Assembly: GCA_021030915.1 (NCBI GenBank)
Contig: JAGEMR010000110.1
Span: 35,711 to 99,710, forward strand
Origin: Astrothelium macrocarpum
Taxonomy: Eukaryota > Ascomycota > Dothideomycetes > Trypetheliales > Trypetheliaceae
Direction of reading: 5' to 3'
Length of the DNA: 64,000 bases
The notes under the pieces were generated by a model. The model ran no database searches and was not told the DNA's origin. It worked only from the letters and a program-made list of their open reading frames with translations. Of the stretch, positions 44,086 through 55,720 are shown piece after piece; the stretch's first letter is position 1, and every line of letters starts with the position of its first letter. The position numbers and the translations under genes are program-made.

Positions 44086-45779
44086 TCAAAAAGACCTCTC
44101 ATAACGGCTTTTTGCTCTTAATTTTGGGCCCCATTTCCAGAACACCCACGGTATGGGGGCCATTGCAACTGTACAGAATCCTAGCAGACTCGTAGCCCAG
44201 CCTGTTCCCATTGCCCCATACATTTGTAACGTAAATAGGGGGAAAGCAGCGGAAAGTGTATATCTGCTCAGACTACTCGCACCTGCGGCTGATGCGCCAT
44301 ATAGTGGGCCGTAACTGTCCATCATGTACAAATTCACACCGACGTAGATTAGTAGACTACCAAAAATGCTGACACCTTGCGCAATGATGGGACACGTCCA
44401 AAGTATATGAGGCTGAGCAGTCCAGGCGAACCAAAAGAGGCCAATGGGAAGAATAAAAGAGCCAATCATAGAGCAGTACAGGCGGTGTTCAGGTGGAAAC
44501 TCGGAGGTCGTGGAATTCGACGGATTGCCAGAATCGTTCTCTTGAGTGGCCTTGAATCGCACCAGCTTGCGTTGATAGACGAATTGATCAAGAACGACGA
44601 TCGGAATCGTAGAAAGTGACACGCCAATGATGAAACCGAGGAAGCTGAGACCTTGTTTGCCAAGGCTGAAGCCATAGGTGGTCTGAAATATATGCGGACT
44701 TGCGACGACGAATGTATAGAGGAGAGCAAATTGGAAAGATGCATAAAGACAGACGAAACCAACGATGGGTTCCGTGAACAGCATGTGAATAGGTCGTATC
44801 ACGGTTTTTGTGATGAAATATTGAATGGTCTGAATAATCGCTGTTTTGTTATGGGCAACACTTGCTGAGGAGTTTTTTCCCAGACGCTGCAAGATGATCT
44901 TCTTATAGGTCTCTCGCTTAAATGAAACACATGCTAACGTGAAGCTGGTGAAGAATAAGATGGTCCATTGTGTCCAATGCCACCCTTTTCTTTCTACAAC
45001 ATAACCTCCGATCAAGACGCTGCAGATTTCTTAGCATCGATCCAACGAAACGAGACCAAGAATAGACTCACCCTGAAAGCGAGCCAATGAACGGTATGGC
45101 ATAGTACATTGTCAATGGAATGGCTCGACTGACTGGTGCGTACATGTCTGCAATGGTAGCTGAGGCAATACTGACACCTGGAGCACCGAAAGTGCCCGCA
45201 AAGAATCTACAGACAGTAAGAGAGGAAATGTCTTCGGAGAAGCCTGCCCCTAGCGTGAATAGAGCAAAAGGAGGCAGAGTCGCAAGATAGACTGCCTTCC
45301 TGCCAAAGGTCTCACTGAGTGGAGAGGAGATGACAGGACCAAATGCCATTCCCAGATTGTAGAACGAGAGCGGCAGTAAAGCCACAGTCTTGGATACCCT
45401 CATCTCAGACATAACCTGATCTACGCCTGGTGTGTAGATTGAAGCCGCCATTGTGCTGTTCATTATTAGTACAAGCATCAAGATTGATGATAGTCTTTTG
45501 ATAGAGATTGAAGGGATTCAAAGAGAACTCGACATGCGGCAAGAAAGCCTCGTAATATCTCGGCGTTGGAAAGAAGATTCTTGATGCTTGTTTTCATTAC
45601 GCTGTTCGGGAAGTCCTTGCTCACCATACAAAGCCAATGCAAGCAACAATTGCAGTCATGGTGGTCTTCCGCTGCCATGACCAATTTCGAGGATTGCGAG
45701 TATCATCATCCCAGCGGATTTCTGGCTCAGTGGAGACATTTTCAATGCTTGCAACAGACTGTTCGGCATCTGGTTCCAT
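44086..45779 (-). CDS. DHA1-type MFS transporter (polyamine/drug-like)
   Basis: Exons in transcription order are 45779-45625, 45455-45072 and 45019-44086, encoding 490 residues. The N-terminal tail ends DDTRNPRNWSWQRKTT, the NPxNW motif common in fungal DHA1 carriers. TM1 (AIVACIGFVCTMAASIYTPG) spans intron 1. Motif A appears as SPLSETFGRKAVYL. Motif C region is YAIPFIGSLSGVLIGGYVVE, across intron 2. The C-terminal half has six TM segments. Related proteins move drugs, polyamines or toxins by proton antiport. The intron 1 acceptor at 45456 was chosen because the nearer acceptor gives an immediate stop. It is convergent with the ureohydrolase (296-base gap), so a polyamine link is plausible but not shown. 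Confidence 0.87.
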
Positions 45780-46194
45780 CGCGACATGGTGATAAGATAA
45801 ACGCAAAAGAAATTTTCTTGAATAAATACTCTTTGAGAAAACAATTCATCCGACCTCATTAGGAAGATCGGCCGAGAGAGTCGGCTATGATGACAAAAAT
45901 TGTTCAAATCCCCACTTTCAAAGATCCGAAACTGACCGATATACATACAATATCCCACAAAATATTGAAAGTTATCCTGGCGTAATTGGCACGTAATCGG
46001 ATGATTGCTTCAACAATCTATTAGGTGGATGATTGAGTAGTTAGGTTATGAATAGCCCATTGCGTTGCTAATCACCTAACTAACCAAGTAGTTGACAGAG
46101 CAATTGACAAAACAGCTGCTCAATCGGTTGCATAACATCAAGCTAGTGCATAGGATTTCTCTATAGACATCTAGAATTGCCATAATGAAGAAAT
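45780..46194. other. Intergenic
   Basis: Between the MFS start codon and the DUF2236 stop codon, both on the minus strand. No other feature seen. Confidence 0.4.
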
Positions 46195-47693
46195 CTAGCC
46201 CAAAACGGCCCGGACCAAGCCAGAAGTAAACTTGAGCGTACACCAGGACGCAAAACCAAAGACACCCAAAGCAATCACTAGAGCCTTTAAATTTCTCCTC
46301 TCTATTCCCGTGTATTTTTGTGTATCTTGTGCCGATTCCCCCAGTTCCGTAATCGTAGAATATTCAGGAACGTACTTGAAATCGAACAGTGTCTCGGATC
46401 CAGCCAAGCCATATTTGCTTTCGACAATAATCGCGTAGAAAATCCTGCGCAATGCCGAAATCTTTCGCGTATCCAAGGAAGGAATTGATCTATATGTATA
46501 ACATACCGACATGAAGAAGATACATTGACCAGCCACCAGCAGCCAGTAATACAAACCAGGGCGCGGTAAGCCCAGTCTATCCGAGAGCTCATCTCCATTG
46601 AGCCATCTCGCATTAGCAACCAGCATATGCGACGATGCATACGCAGGCGGCTGATTCTCCAAGCTCTTAATAATATTATTCGCGAGAATCTTGCTCATCT
46701 CCGTCGGCTCAACCTCATACAGCAACAACGTCTCCATGAGCGCCCTGGCTTTCCCCGGCGTTTCAAAAGACTGCGTGGGACAGCCAACCAGGTATCCAAT
46801 ATACCGCCACAGCGCCACATAATCCGCAACCTCGCGCTCCCGCAGGAAGATGCCCTGGCGCGGAAAGCTCAGCCAGATCAGCGTGGCGGAGAAGGTGGCA
46901 ATCGTCGCCATCGCATCCAGGTCGTTGATCGGCACCCCCCACTTCTCCACGCTGTAGTAGTCCGGCCGCTGCGCCGCCAGGCGCAGGATGCGCTGGCGCA
47001 CGGCCGCGTGCAGGAAGCGCACGCGGATGCTCGACGCGAACCCCGCGCCGCCGGGCTGGATGCTCGCCAGCGACCGCGTGCACTGCAGGATGTGCTGCGT
47101 CGTCTCGAACAGGCGTCGGCGCGCGACTTTGGGCGAGAAGCCGCCCGTGCGTGCGAGCGTCTCGACGACGCGTGCGGCGCCCATCCCGCCGAGGAGCGAC
47201 TGGTATGCGAGACCGGTGAAGGCGGCGCCGCCGTAGCGGTAGAAGACGTCTTGGCCGCGGGCGATTTGGGCCCAGTCGACCCATTCGGGGATGGTGTTGA
47301 CTTCGGTCCAGAGTTGGTTGAGTTTGGGGTCTTTGGTGGCGTTGTCTCGGAGGAGGAGGTAGAGATCACGTTGTGGTTCTTGTTCGACTGCCTTGTCTTC
47401 TTCTATGGGAGTGGTGCTGGATCTGGAGGAAGCTTGGCTGTTGCTTCGAGGCAAAGCGGAGCGAGGTGGTGGGGAGATTTGATTGAGTCTCTCGAGACAT
47501 TCTTCGCCAAGGACATCGTAGGAGTGCTTGAGAGGTTGATATTCTTCGGGAGTGAGGTGTTCAGAGGTTAATTCAAAGGAATATCCCCAACGTCTGGTAG
47601 TAGTCAATACTGCTCGATGCGGTCAGAGGGGTAAGCATATGCTGACGTTCGTGTTTTGTCCGTCTTTCTGCAGAAAGGGTTTGGCCATGCCAT
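46195..47693 (-). CDS. DUF2236 protein (ER-bound oxygenase MpaB / rubber-oxygenase type)
   Basis: Exons 47693-47647 and 47593-46195 give 481 residues. The body matches the DUF2236/MpaB family: WDWAQIARGQDVFYRYGGAA-like entry, LAYQSLLGGMGAARVVETLA, a QPGGAGFASSIRVRFLHAAV block that includes the conserved R-x-x-x-x-H, and DLDAMATIATFSATLIWLSF. Members bind haem through a conserved His and cleave C-C bonds; MpaB acts in mycophenolic acid synthesis in the ER. Two hydrophobic segments near the C-terminus (PGLYYWLLVAGQCIFFMSVC; ALVIALGVFGFASWC) suggest membrane anchoring. The main exon has no Met near its start, so a short first exon is needed. The one given (MAWPNPFCRKT) keeps phase but is not otherwise supported. 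Very GC-rich in the middle (46,750-47,300). Its substrate is unknown. Confidence 0.85.
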
Positions 47694-48076
47694 GACCGCC
47701 AATACTATACGTGGGATGACAAAGGTACAGATGAGAAGAAAAGTCTATTGAAGAAAGAGGAACATGCTGAGGCCAATGAAACACTTGAGATGACGATGTC
47801 ACTCGTAACGTCATGGAAAATGCACCGGTACCCCCGCTGCTGGCATGTGCCAGGCTCTGATGGCACGTGAGAGATACTGCATGATGATTGCCTAGACTTC
47901 CAGACCAATCTAACGGTCCTTCCGGAGAAGAAATGCAGACGCAATGCAAGGGTAACCCGTTGCTATTGAGTTAGTAGGTAGGAACTGATGGGGGACGTTG
48001 ATCCTGACCGGGGTGTGACAACGGCTCTAGCATTTTCGAGTCCTGTCCTAGATCTTCGCTCTCTACCTATTTACAC
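47694..48076. promoter_or_regulatory. Divergent promoter region, DUF2236 gene and RRG9
   Basis: Genes point away from each other. No motif identified. Confidence 0.4.
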
Positions 48077-49468
48077 ATGCGATGCCATCATGTTCTAAGA
48101 AGCATTGGCTCCTCTATCTCACATCATGACTATACGAGACAATCACCTCATCTACAGATAGTATTGCTGCCGTCGATCAGGAGAAAAACCATTGCAACCG
48201 TATCTCGCGAGCTACACAATCCCTCGAAACCCTTCGGCCCTTTCTGCTCTAGTACAAATAGAGCAGAAGCGCAGAACAGAGAGCAGGATGCTACGACAAA
48301 GTCTCTTGCGAAAACAATATGGAAGAGTACGGCAGATATGGTGAAGTTGTTGGCCGTTTTGAAGCGTGAAAATGCAGTTAGGATGAAATGGATGAAGAGC
48401 AAGACCATCTTTGGCGGAAATGCAGAATCTTACTACTGCACCAACAAATTAGTGTCAGAAATGGTTGCTTGGAATACATATAGCAAATTTCCGAGACCCG
48501 CTCTCCATGTCAAAAAAGGTTCTTGCGCTATTCTGGCAAAGGGTGTCAGTAGGGGCAATGATACTACGAAGCATTTCATCTCAACACCGTTTCTCAAGAA
48601 AACTATGACCTATAGCAGTTCTGCGGTCAGGGAAAGGCAACATCAGGTTCCACATCGCCTTGCGGCACATCATTTACGTCATGGAAAGTATGAATTACGA
48701 AAGAAGCAAGCTTCTGGATACAAACTATCAAAGAACGCTCAAATGCTCAGAGACGAGGACACTGAAAATCAGGCTCAAGAAGGGGATCTAATGGCGGAAA
48801 ATATCGAGTCCAGCACGCACAATGCTGAAAACCTAGAAGGCGAGCATCCGGAGAGCCAACAATTGACGGAAGCGCAGTCGAATAAGAGGCAGGCCAAAGG
48901 CAAAGATTCATCTACTCACGAACAAAAATTTACCAGCGAGAACAAGGCCAAGACTCAAGAGAACAAGTCATCAGACAAGGAGGAAAAGGAGCTCTGGCAG
49001 ATTCAAAAGACGGCCTTGAAAAGCAAATTTGGTGAAGAGGGTTGGAACCCGCGAAAGCGAATTTCACCAGATGCATTGGAAGGGATTCGCGCATTGCACA
49101 AGTCGGATCCTGAAAAGTTTACAACGCCAGTCCTTGCAAGTCATTTCAAAGTATCTGCCGAGGCAATTCGCAGGATCCTCAAAAGCAAGTGGCAGCCCAA
49201 CGAAGAAGAAGCCGAAGATCGACGACAGAGGTGGGATAAACGCGGAGAGAAGATATGGTCTGGTCTGGTGGAGAAGGGCATACGACCTCCCAAGAAATGG
49301 AGGGAAATGGGTGTGGGAAGAGCAGAGCCTGGAGAAGTGCCCAAATGGAAACCACGCAAGGAGAAGAAATCCAAGGAAGCTGTTCCTTGGGACGATGGTG
49401 ATATCTCGGACGATGTAGACAATGTAGATGATGGTCCAATTAGTTCAGTGGGACATCGCATCTTGTAG
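48077..49468 (+). CDS. RRG9: RRG9 / neugrin-family mitochondrial protein
   Basis: A single exon of 463 residues. The N-terminus is basic with few acids (MRCHHVLRSIGSSISHHDYT), as in a mitochondrial presequence. A long disordered Lys/Glu/Ser-rich middle follows. The conserved neugrin/RRG9 block begins ELWQIQKTALKSKFGEEGWN and continues PRKRISPDALEGIRALHKSD, then PVLASHFKVSAEAIRRILKS, KWQPNEEEAEDRRQRWDKRG and IRPPKKWREM. The helix-turn-helix-like segment ASHFKVSAEAIRRIL is the core. Yeast RRG9 is needed for respiratory growth and mtDNA maintenance; human neugrin supports mitochondrial 16S rRNA and translation. The protein is longer than yeast Rrg9 because of its middle insertion. Identity is strong. 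Confidence 0.93.
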   Translation: MRCHHVLRSIGSSISHHDYTRQSPHLQIVLLPSIRRKTIATVSRELHNPSKPFGPFCSSTNRAEAQNREQDATTKSLAKTIWKSTADMVKLLAVLKRENAVRMKWMKSKTIFGGNAESYYCTNKLVSEMVAWNTYSKFPRPALHVKKGSCAILAKGVSRGNDTTKHFISTPFLKKTMTYSSSAVRERQHQVPHRLAAHHLRHGKYELRKKQASGYKLSKNAQMLRDEDTENQAQEGDLMAENIESSTHNAENLEGEHPESQQLTEAQSNKRQAKGKDSSTHEQKFTSENKAKTQENKSSDKEEKELWQIQKTALKSKFGEEGWNPRKRISPDALEGIRALHKSDPEKFTTPVLASHFKVSAEAIRRILKSKWQPNEEEAEDRRQRWDKRGEKIWSGLVEKGIRPPKKWREMGVGRAEPGEVPKWKPRKEKKSKEAVPWDDGDISDDVDNVDDGPISSVGHRIL

Positions 49469-49827
49469 AAATAGATATCTGTGTACATTGGCGATTAATG
49501 TAGTTATTTTTCTGCAACGTCAAATTGAATGAGTTTGAAAATTGCTTGTTGTGGTTAGCAATTACAACTGATGTCAAGCAGCCTGTCAATTCTCTAAACG
49601 AGTCTGGGGTAGTTGTTGGTGTGGACCTCGCACTTTCCGACCTTGAGCACCTCCAAAAACTCCAACGCCTTTTCTAATGCGAGGATCCCCTCCAGGAGCC
49701 AAGCCTACTTTTGGCTTCTATGATGACGATAATGTCTAATGCTCCCCAAAATCCTGATCATCCTCCATGTTGCTCACGTACTCGGTGACCGTCCATTGCG
49801 GAGCTCTCCTGTTGAACAGGGTTCATC
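49469..49827. other. Intergenic
   Basis: RRG9 3' side and RGP1 promoter; nothing further seen. Confidence 0.4.
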
Positions 49828-52527
49828 ATGGCAACCTCCAATATTCGAGCTTCTGTGAAATGGAAGCAACCCACTGTCTTTGCCGGAGAAGAGATTGAGT
49901 GTATTATTACCTTCAAGAATATTGCCACTGCTCCAAACCCGCAGTCCAATGGCCATGCTTTGGGTGGGAGAAAGCTTCCAGACCAAAAGACGACATCGTT
50001 GCCCGCGAAAGCCGCCACGCCCAGGTCGAGGAAGAACTCGTTCCGTTCTTACACAAGCGCATCGCAAACACCGATTGGAGGCCCTCCGTTGTCGCGTCAA
50101 TCTTCCATACGCTCACGCTCAGGTCCCCCTACTGGACGTGGTCACCGACCAACCTTATCCCTTAGCACCTCTCAGATTGCAGGTCCTCGTCAGGCACAGC
50201 CATCCTCATCTCGAACCGACGGTGCAAACGCAAAACCCAGCCATAAGCATGGAAGGTCAATATCAATCGTGTCAATGGGTCAAGATACTAAAGGGGGTGA
50301 CTTGCGTGGACAAAACTTGAGCAGAGTGGTGAGCGGACCGCCAAAAGGACATGGTCGGTCAACAAGTTTGAATATGGTACCGCGAAGATCTGGAGCTATC
50401 AGTGCTCCTGTATCAGGTATGCCAGTGTATTTAAATAATGAAGCAATCACCATTTAATGAGCCCACCAGCTTCACCAGCCAACCGGTCACCCTATATGGG
50501 CCCACCTAGCCCAAGGATAATATCAGAAACATCGAATGTCAATAATCTGCCGCATCGTTCGCGCAATCGGAGCGTAACAAGGGGCCCTAGCCCTCATATA
50601 CCCAATTCTAGAGACGCGTCGAGAAGGTCGTCAGCTGCTTTCTCTAATGAATTCTCGTTTCCTCCGAGACCGCCAATCGAAAAAACCCCTTCACCAGATC
50701 CAATGCCCTCTCCGCCTCCGAGTGCAACACCCAAAGGTAACATGTCCCATTTTCGGACATATTCACCTAAACCGCCAGACGGGAGCTACGCCACACAAAA
50801 TGCCAATGTCCTTCCAATGTCCCGGATTCTATCAGGGCCAAGTATCGATGGTACGCCCAGGACCAGCACCGATATTTACACTATGAGCAATCATTCGAAT
50901 GAGACTATGGCATCTGATTATCCATCTCAACCCGTACACGGCCGATCGTTTTCACGGCCAATGAATATTCGTAGAATATCTCAAATTCCATATCAACAAT
51001 CGCCCGAAACTATCATGATGGGCTATGTACAAATTATGGGTTCATTTACTGTGGATGGCGCCCTCGTGAACCAAGCGCCTTTTGAAGAAGTGAAGAGAAA
51101 AGGCGTTGTTGGTGGACAGGGAGGTGGGGGCGTTGTCGGTGTTGAGCGAGCCAAAAAAGATAATGGATTGTTCGGTTCCTTTGGGTGGGGAAACATTGGA
51201 GAATCTCTCGGCGGACTGCTTGGAGCTGGAGAAATGAGTAGTATTAAAGAGATGAGAGGAATTGCGAATATGAAATCGATACCCCTGCTGTCAACACCGC
51301 AGTCAATCCTCTTTGTTGACCTACAACTTGCGCCTGGAGAAAGCCGAAGCTACAAGTACAGTTTCACACTTCCTAGGGGTCTTCCGCCGAGCTTCAAAGG
51401 CCGCGCTATGAAAGTTTCGTATCATCTAGCAATTGGGACGCAAAGGGCCGCAACTCCATCCCAGAAGCAACAAGTCAAACAAGTCGAAGTTCCGTTTCGG
51501 GTCTTTGGCGGCGTCAATTGTAAGAAGCCCCGTATTTCTGAACAACTGTTTCTTACGTATTACAGCACGAGGCGAAATCCTCGGCCATGACCTCATGTCA
51601 CCCTACATCATCCTCCGCGACCAAGCCCGCACCCAAAGCATATCCTCCACCCCCCTCCCCAACGGCACCTCATCCACCATTCCTACCTCCCCCTCCAACC
51701 CCTCCGCCTCCTCCCTCGACGACTTCCACACCTACGTCACCTCCCTCCTCTCGCAACCCTCCTCCTCATCCTCCGCCGGCCTCCTCTCCCCCACCGCCAC
51801 CACCCCGCTCACACCCCGCCGCTTCTCCACCTCCTCCTCACACTCCGACCGCCTCACCGCCAAAGACGCCATCGACTTCGCCATCCTCCGCTCCTCCCAC
51901 CCTTCCTCCACCAGCACCACCAACCCAACGCAATCCCGCACCCGCTTCGACATCTCCCGCAACGGCGCCCGCGTCGCCATCATCGCCCTCGCCCGCGCGG
52001 CCTTCCGCACTGGCGACACCGTCACCCTCGCCATCGACTTCCCGTCCACCCTCTCCTCCAACAGCAGCAGCAGTAGTGCAGCAACAATCCCCACGTACGC
52101 GGTTACCGTCCGTCTCGAGAGCGCCGAGCGCGTCGACCCGGCCCTCGCGCTGCGCAGCGCGGCCAGCATCGCGCGCGTCTCGCGCCGCGTGCATGCGTCC
52201 GAGCAGGCGACCGCGCTGTTTGCGCGGCGTCTCGCGTTCCAGCTCGCGGTGCCCGCGGGCGCGACGCCGGAGTTTGTCACGAGCGGCGTTGCGCTGGAGT
52301 GGGCGGTGCGGGTTGAGTTTGTGACGCCCAGGGTCGGGGTTGCCGATGCGGAGGAGGGTGGTGGTGGGGGGTTGTTGGAGGAGGTGGCGAGGGATGAGAG
52401 GGGGGTTGTGAGGGCCGCGGTGGAGAGGTTGCCGTGTGAGAGCTTTGAGGTGGGTGTGCCGATTCGGGTGTATGGGGCTGTGGGAGTGGGGGCGGAGGGG
52501 GAGTTGGTGGAGGATTTGGTTGTTTGA
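49828..52527 (+). CDS. RGP1: RGP1, subunit of the Ric1-Rgp1 Golgi guanine-nucleotide exchange factor
   Basis: Exons 49828-50416, 50470-51519 and 51566-52527 give 866 residues. The start MATSNIRASVKWKQPTVFAG, then EEIECIITFKNIA, is the conserved Rgp1 opening beta-sandwich. Two disordered Ser/Pro/Arg-rich regions (about residues 50-200 and 205-360) follow. The Rgp1 core resumes with IMMGYVQIMGSFTVDGALVN, LQLAPGESRSYKYSFTLPRG, MKVSYHLAIGTQR and SRGEILGHDLMSPYI across intron 2. The C-terminal part has an arrestin-like fold signature (FDISRNGARVAIIALARAAF, then TGDTVTLAIDF). With Ric1, Rgp1 activates Ypt6/Rab6 at the Golgi for retrograde transport. The third exon is GC- and C-rich with Ser-rich loops. 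The central insertions are much longer than in yeast Rgp1. Confidence 0.9.
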
Positions 52528-53436
52528 GCGGTGGAGGAGAAGTAGACGAGATGATGGGGTTTTCGGCGAGGAGGGTATGGATGCGCCACCGATTTCTGAG
52601 GCTGGAGACAAGTGGGGTTTGACAAGGAATTTGGATGACTGGGAGGATCGATTGAAGTTCGGTTCTACTATTTGAGCGCCCTGTACATTTGTACATGCAT
52701 GTTTGGTGGGATATAAGAGGGTTCTCAGCGCCAGAACACATGAGATGTCGAGTGCTGTGCTACAGGTGGTGGGCTTTGCGATGTATAAAGACATGGAACA
52801 CGATGGTTGTGGACATTGTGGCATTCTCGTATGTATTTTCGATACATTTAGATTCATGAACAAATTTTGGCACCTTTCACAGTCGTCTCGTACATGGTTA
52901 CTAGGACCACATGGATTCAATGGTCGGGTAAAAGTTAGGATAGACCTTTGCTGGTCAATGACTTGTTAGAAATTATACATGAGCTTCTGTTTAGTCTCAT
53001 GTCATCCTCGACGGTTCTTGGTTGTAATTGCTGTTAATATAATCGAGTTTTGTGCACCATCTACTCACGAAGAACATTTATAGAAAGGCTTACTGACCCA
53101 TGCACAATAGTGTGTTCTGACTTATTCCAGTATTGTCATGGCTAATTGTAGTGCCGTGTAATTCAAGATGAACGTGTTGGTCAAAGTGTATTAGCTCCTA
53201 AATGCGACTTACTCCGTCTGATGCCACGAGCGTAACTCGGGCTCTACTATATGTATGAGAGGTAATCGTATTTTCCTGTTCTATCTGGGTTCTAATAATG
53301 TGGGGAATCACGACTCATAATATCTTGATTCATACAAAGATTCCATATTCACTTCGACAAAGATTCCAACCCATCCAGCCAACACCTTGCAATATACCAT
53401 TATTCAATCAGTCTCCAAGCCATCAACGGAGGGAAT
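52528..53436. other. Intergenic, convergent 3' ends
   Basis: Between the rightward RGP1 gene and the leftward DUF1399 gene. Long antisense frames reach into it from the RGP1 end; they are compositional shadows. No feature seen. Confidence 0.4.
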
Positions 53437-55720
53437 CTAACAGCCCCCACCTCCACATCCTCCTCCACCACCCCCTCCCCCACATCCGCCTCCACCTCCG
53501 CCTCCACCACAACCTCCACCACAACCCGCTCCCCCACCACCACAGCTCACCCCAGCCTGTCCCCCACCACAACCACCCGCACTGCCACCACACGCCCCAC
53601 CCCCTTGCGCCGCCATCCCTCCACACGTCCCCGCCGCACAATTGCCATACGCGCCCGGAGTCATATCGACACACGACGGATCCGCGGCATACACGCCCGT
53701 CGCGCCCGAGATGCACGGATCGACGGCGAACGGCACGTAGGCCGGGCAGTAGAGCGGGTAGCCCCACGCGTGCGCATGCGTGTATTCGTCGCGGCGCGGC
53801 TCGGGATATCCCTTCTTGCGAGCGCGCGCGCACGCCGAGGCGTAGAGCTGGTCCATGCGGCGCGCGTGGTGCTGGGCGATGGAGCGGTTGATGCTGGTGT
53901 TGTCGGTGCGGCGCTGGACGACGTTGTGGGCCGAGAGGTGCGGGCCGAGGTGGGGGTCGGAGGGGAGGTCGGGGTGGGAGGTGTGGAAGGATTCGAGGGC
54001 TTTGTGCTTGGTGCGGGAGAAGAGTTTATCGGTGGAGGAGGTGTGGGCTTCGCGGATGGATTCGCAGTACCAGCAGTTGCATTCGGAGTAGACTTCGCCG
54101 TAGGATTTTTGGTAGGTTTTGGAGGTCCATTCGAAGGCCGTGTTGAGATCCTGTTCTTCGATCTTGTCGTCGTGGTCAATGAGTTTGCCGGTGGTTTTGA
54201 GGCAGAAGGCGTAATATGATTGGGGGTTGAGCTGGTGAGTATGCCATGCTAGGTCAATATCCAAGGTAGGAACGACAATTTTCTCGGGATGAGCAGCCAT
54301 AAGACCGAAGAAGCGATCGTACTTGGTAAGGGCACGGGACATTGTAGATTTCAAAGAAGGTGAATGGAGCCAGTCTATACGGAACATTTTATCCACAAAA
54401 GATCCCTGACGAATGACAGCTCCTACCAAGTCCAGGGCAAATGGAGACGAATTGTACCAATACCTAGACATGGCTGGTGTAAATTTTAGTAGAGGTTGAT
54501 TTCACACATGTCCAAAGTTTTAAAATGTACTTACATTTTCTAACACTGGCCTTCTCCATTCCTGTTGCCCGCATCCTTCCTACCTTTACTACTTTCACAA
54601 CCTTCGTGTCGGCTACACCATACTCAAATATTCTCTTGATGGTCCCCATTGTGACCTTGGAATACTTCGGATCGCAAGCCTCTAGCAAGTTGGCCCTGAG
54701 TGGCGTTTGTGCCAGAAGCGATGCGAAAAGAAAACCGGTATTGGAACCTATTTTGACAGGTAATCCATCTGGTCCTATACATGTTCCAGGGAGAGGAACA
54801 TTATCTTTCAGCAGAAGCTGCATGTCCTTTCTGAACTTCTGAACCCGGAGATAATCGTGAGAGATGTGGTTGTTACACGAAGGGCAAGACTGTTTAAATC
54901 CTTCATCTGCAAAGCCAGTGCCTGCTTCAAAATTGTCAGTCATCGAAGTGTATCCAGAGGCTCGCGTCCAAGGCGCATAAACAGCAGCAGAACAGCAAGG
55001 GCAGCGTATCAACTTCCCGGCCGTGTCAGTGAGACTGTCCCAATAGAGCCCAGTATCGCGTTCAAATTTCTCCTTTGCCGTAGATGGGGCATTATATTCG
55101 AGAGTGCTGCTATCGATACACTTGTTGATGACTTGCCATGGAAAGTAAGCGGCATAAAAGTCCAGTCTACCGTGACGGAGGCAATCCTCAAAGAAGTTAC
55201 GGGGATTCAGCAAGTATGCGTGCCACACCATTAACACATCCAGGGGCGGCAGCTCTTGTTCGCTAGAGACTGGTCCGATTGGAAGTCCGTCCAAACCAAT
55301 GTTCGGTGATACTGGTCGCTCCAAGGAAGCTAATTGCGCAATCTTCAACGGTGCTTGAGGTTTACCCTTCCGAGTTGGAGCTACACAACATTCGGCCCAT
55401 TTCTCGAACCGATCGACGGCTTTCGTGACATAAACTTGCCACCGTTTCTCTCGAACTCTGGCTCGCATCTTCGCGTCATCATCCACACCTGCTTTTGTGG
55501 CCAGGTCGACTTGAGGAGATGTGATATCGAATAAAGATTCATTGGTAGATATATCTTCTCGTAGAAGATGTAGAGAATGTAAGAATTGAAGGTGGGCAAT
55601 GCATTGATCGCCTGTAGGTTTGGTTGAAGGGTTAAGATTTAATGAACTGAAGCGTTCGTTGATATACTCCAAGTCCTCCTCATAGGCAGGTAGCTTTTCC
55701 TTTTCTGTAGGTACTGTCAT
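53437..55720 (-). CDS. DUF1399 (glycine-rich domain) protein with Gly/Cys-rich tail
   Basis: Exons 55720-54535 and 54473-53437 give 740 residues. The family is the DUF1399/GRDP group, found in fungi and plants; fungal copies are often mislabelled as dioxygenases. Segments seen are LDVLMVWHAYLLNPRNFFED, FPWQVINKCID, LIRCPCCSAAVYAPWT (a CxxC pair) with SCPSCNNH, then SRYWYNSSPFALDLVGAVIR, RIDWLHSPSLKSTMSRALTK and VPTLDIDLAWHTHQLNPQSY. Both W-H-A-Y/W-H-T-H-Q-L-NP elements are repeats of the domain core. The paired CPCC and CPSC knuckles probably hold a zinc. The last 60 residues are GGGCGGGG-like, with about 15 Cys. Joining the two exons restores the conserved M-SRYW start of repeat two. Cellular role is not known with certainty. 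Confidence 0.85.

Noticed and set aside
45896..45925. GTTCAAATCCCC string resembling a tRNA T-loop
   Set aside because: The flanking bases do not form a T-stem and no D-arm, anticodon arm or acceptor stem can be built.
46627..47571. 314-codon rightward frame opposite the DUF2236 gene
   Set aside because: It is very Arg/Gly-rich, has no family features and lies wholly antisense to a well-supported conserved gene in GC-rich DNA.
51732..52920. Leftward frames of 297 and 360 codons opposite RGP1 exon 3
   Set aside because: Low-complexity composition and full overlap with conserved RGP1 coding sequence; shadows of C-rich DNA.
53605..54219. Rightward 204-codon frame opposite the DUF1399 gene
   Set aside because: Arg/Gly/Val-rich antisense shadow of the Gly/Cys-rich and GC-rich exon.
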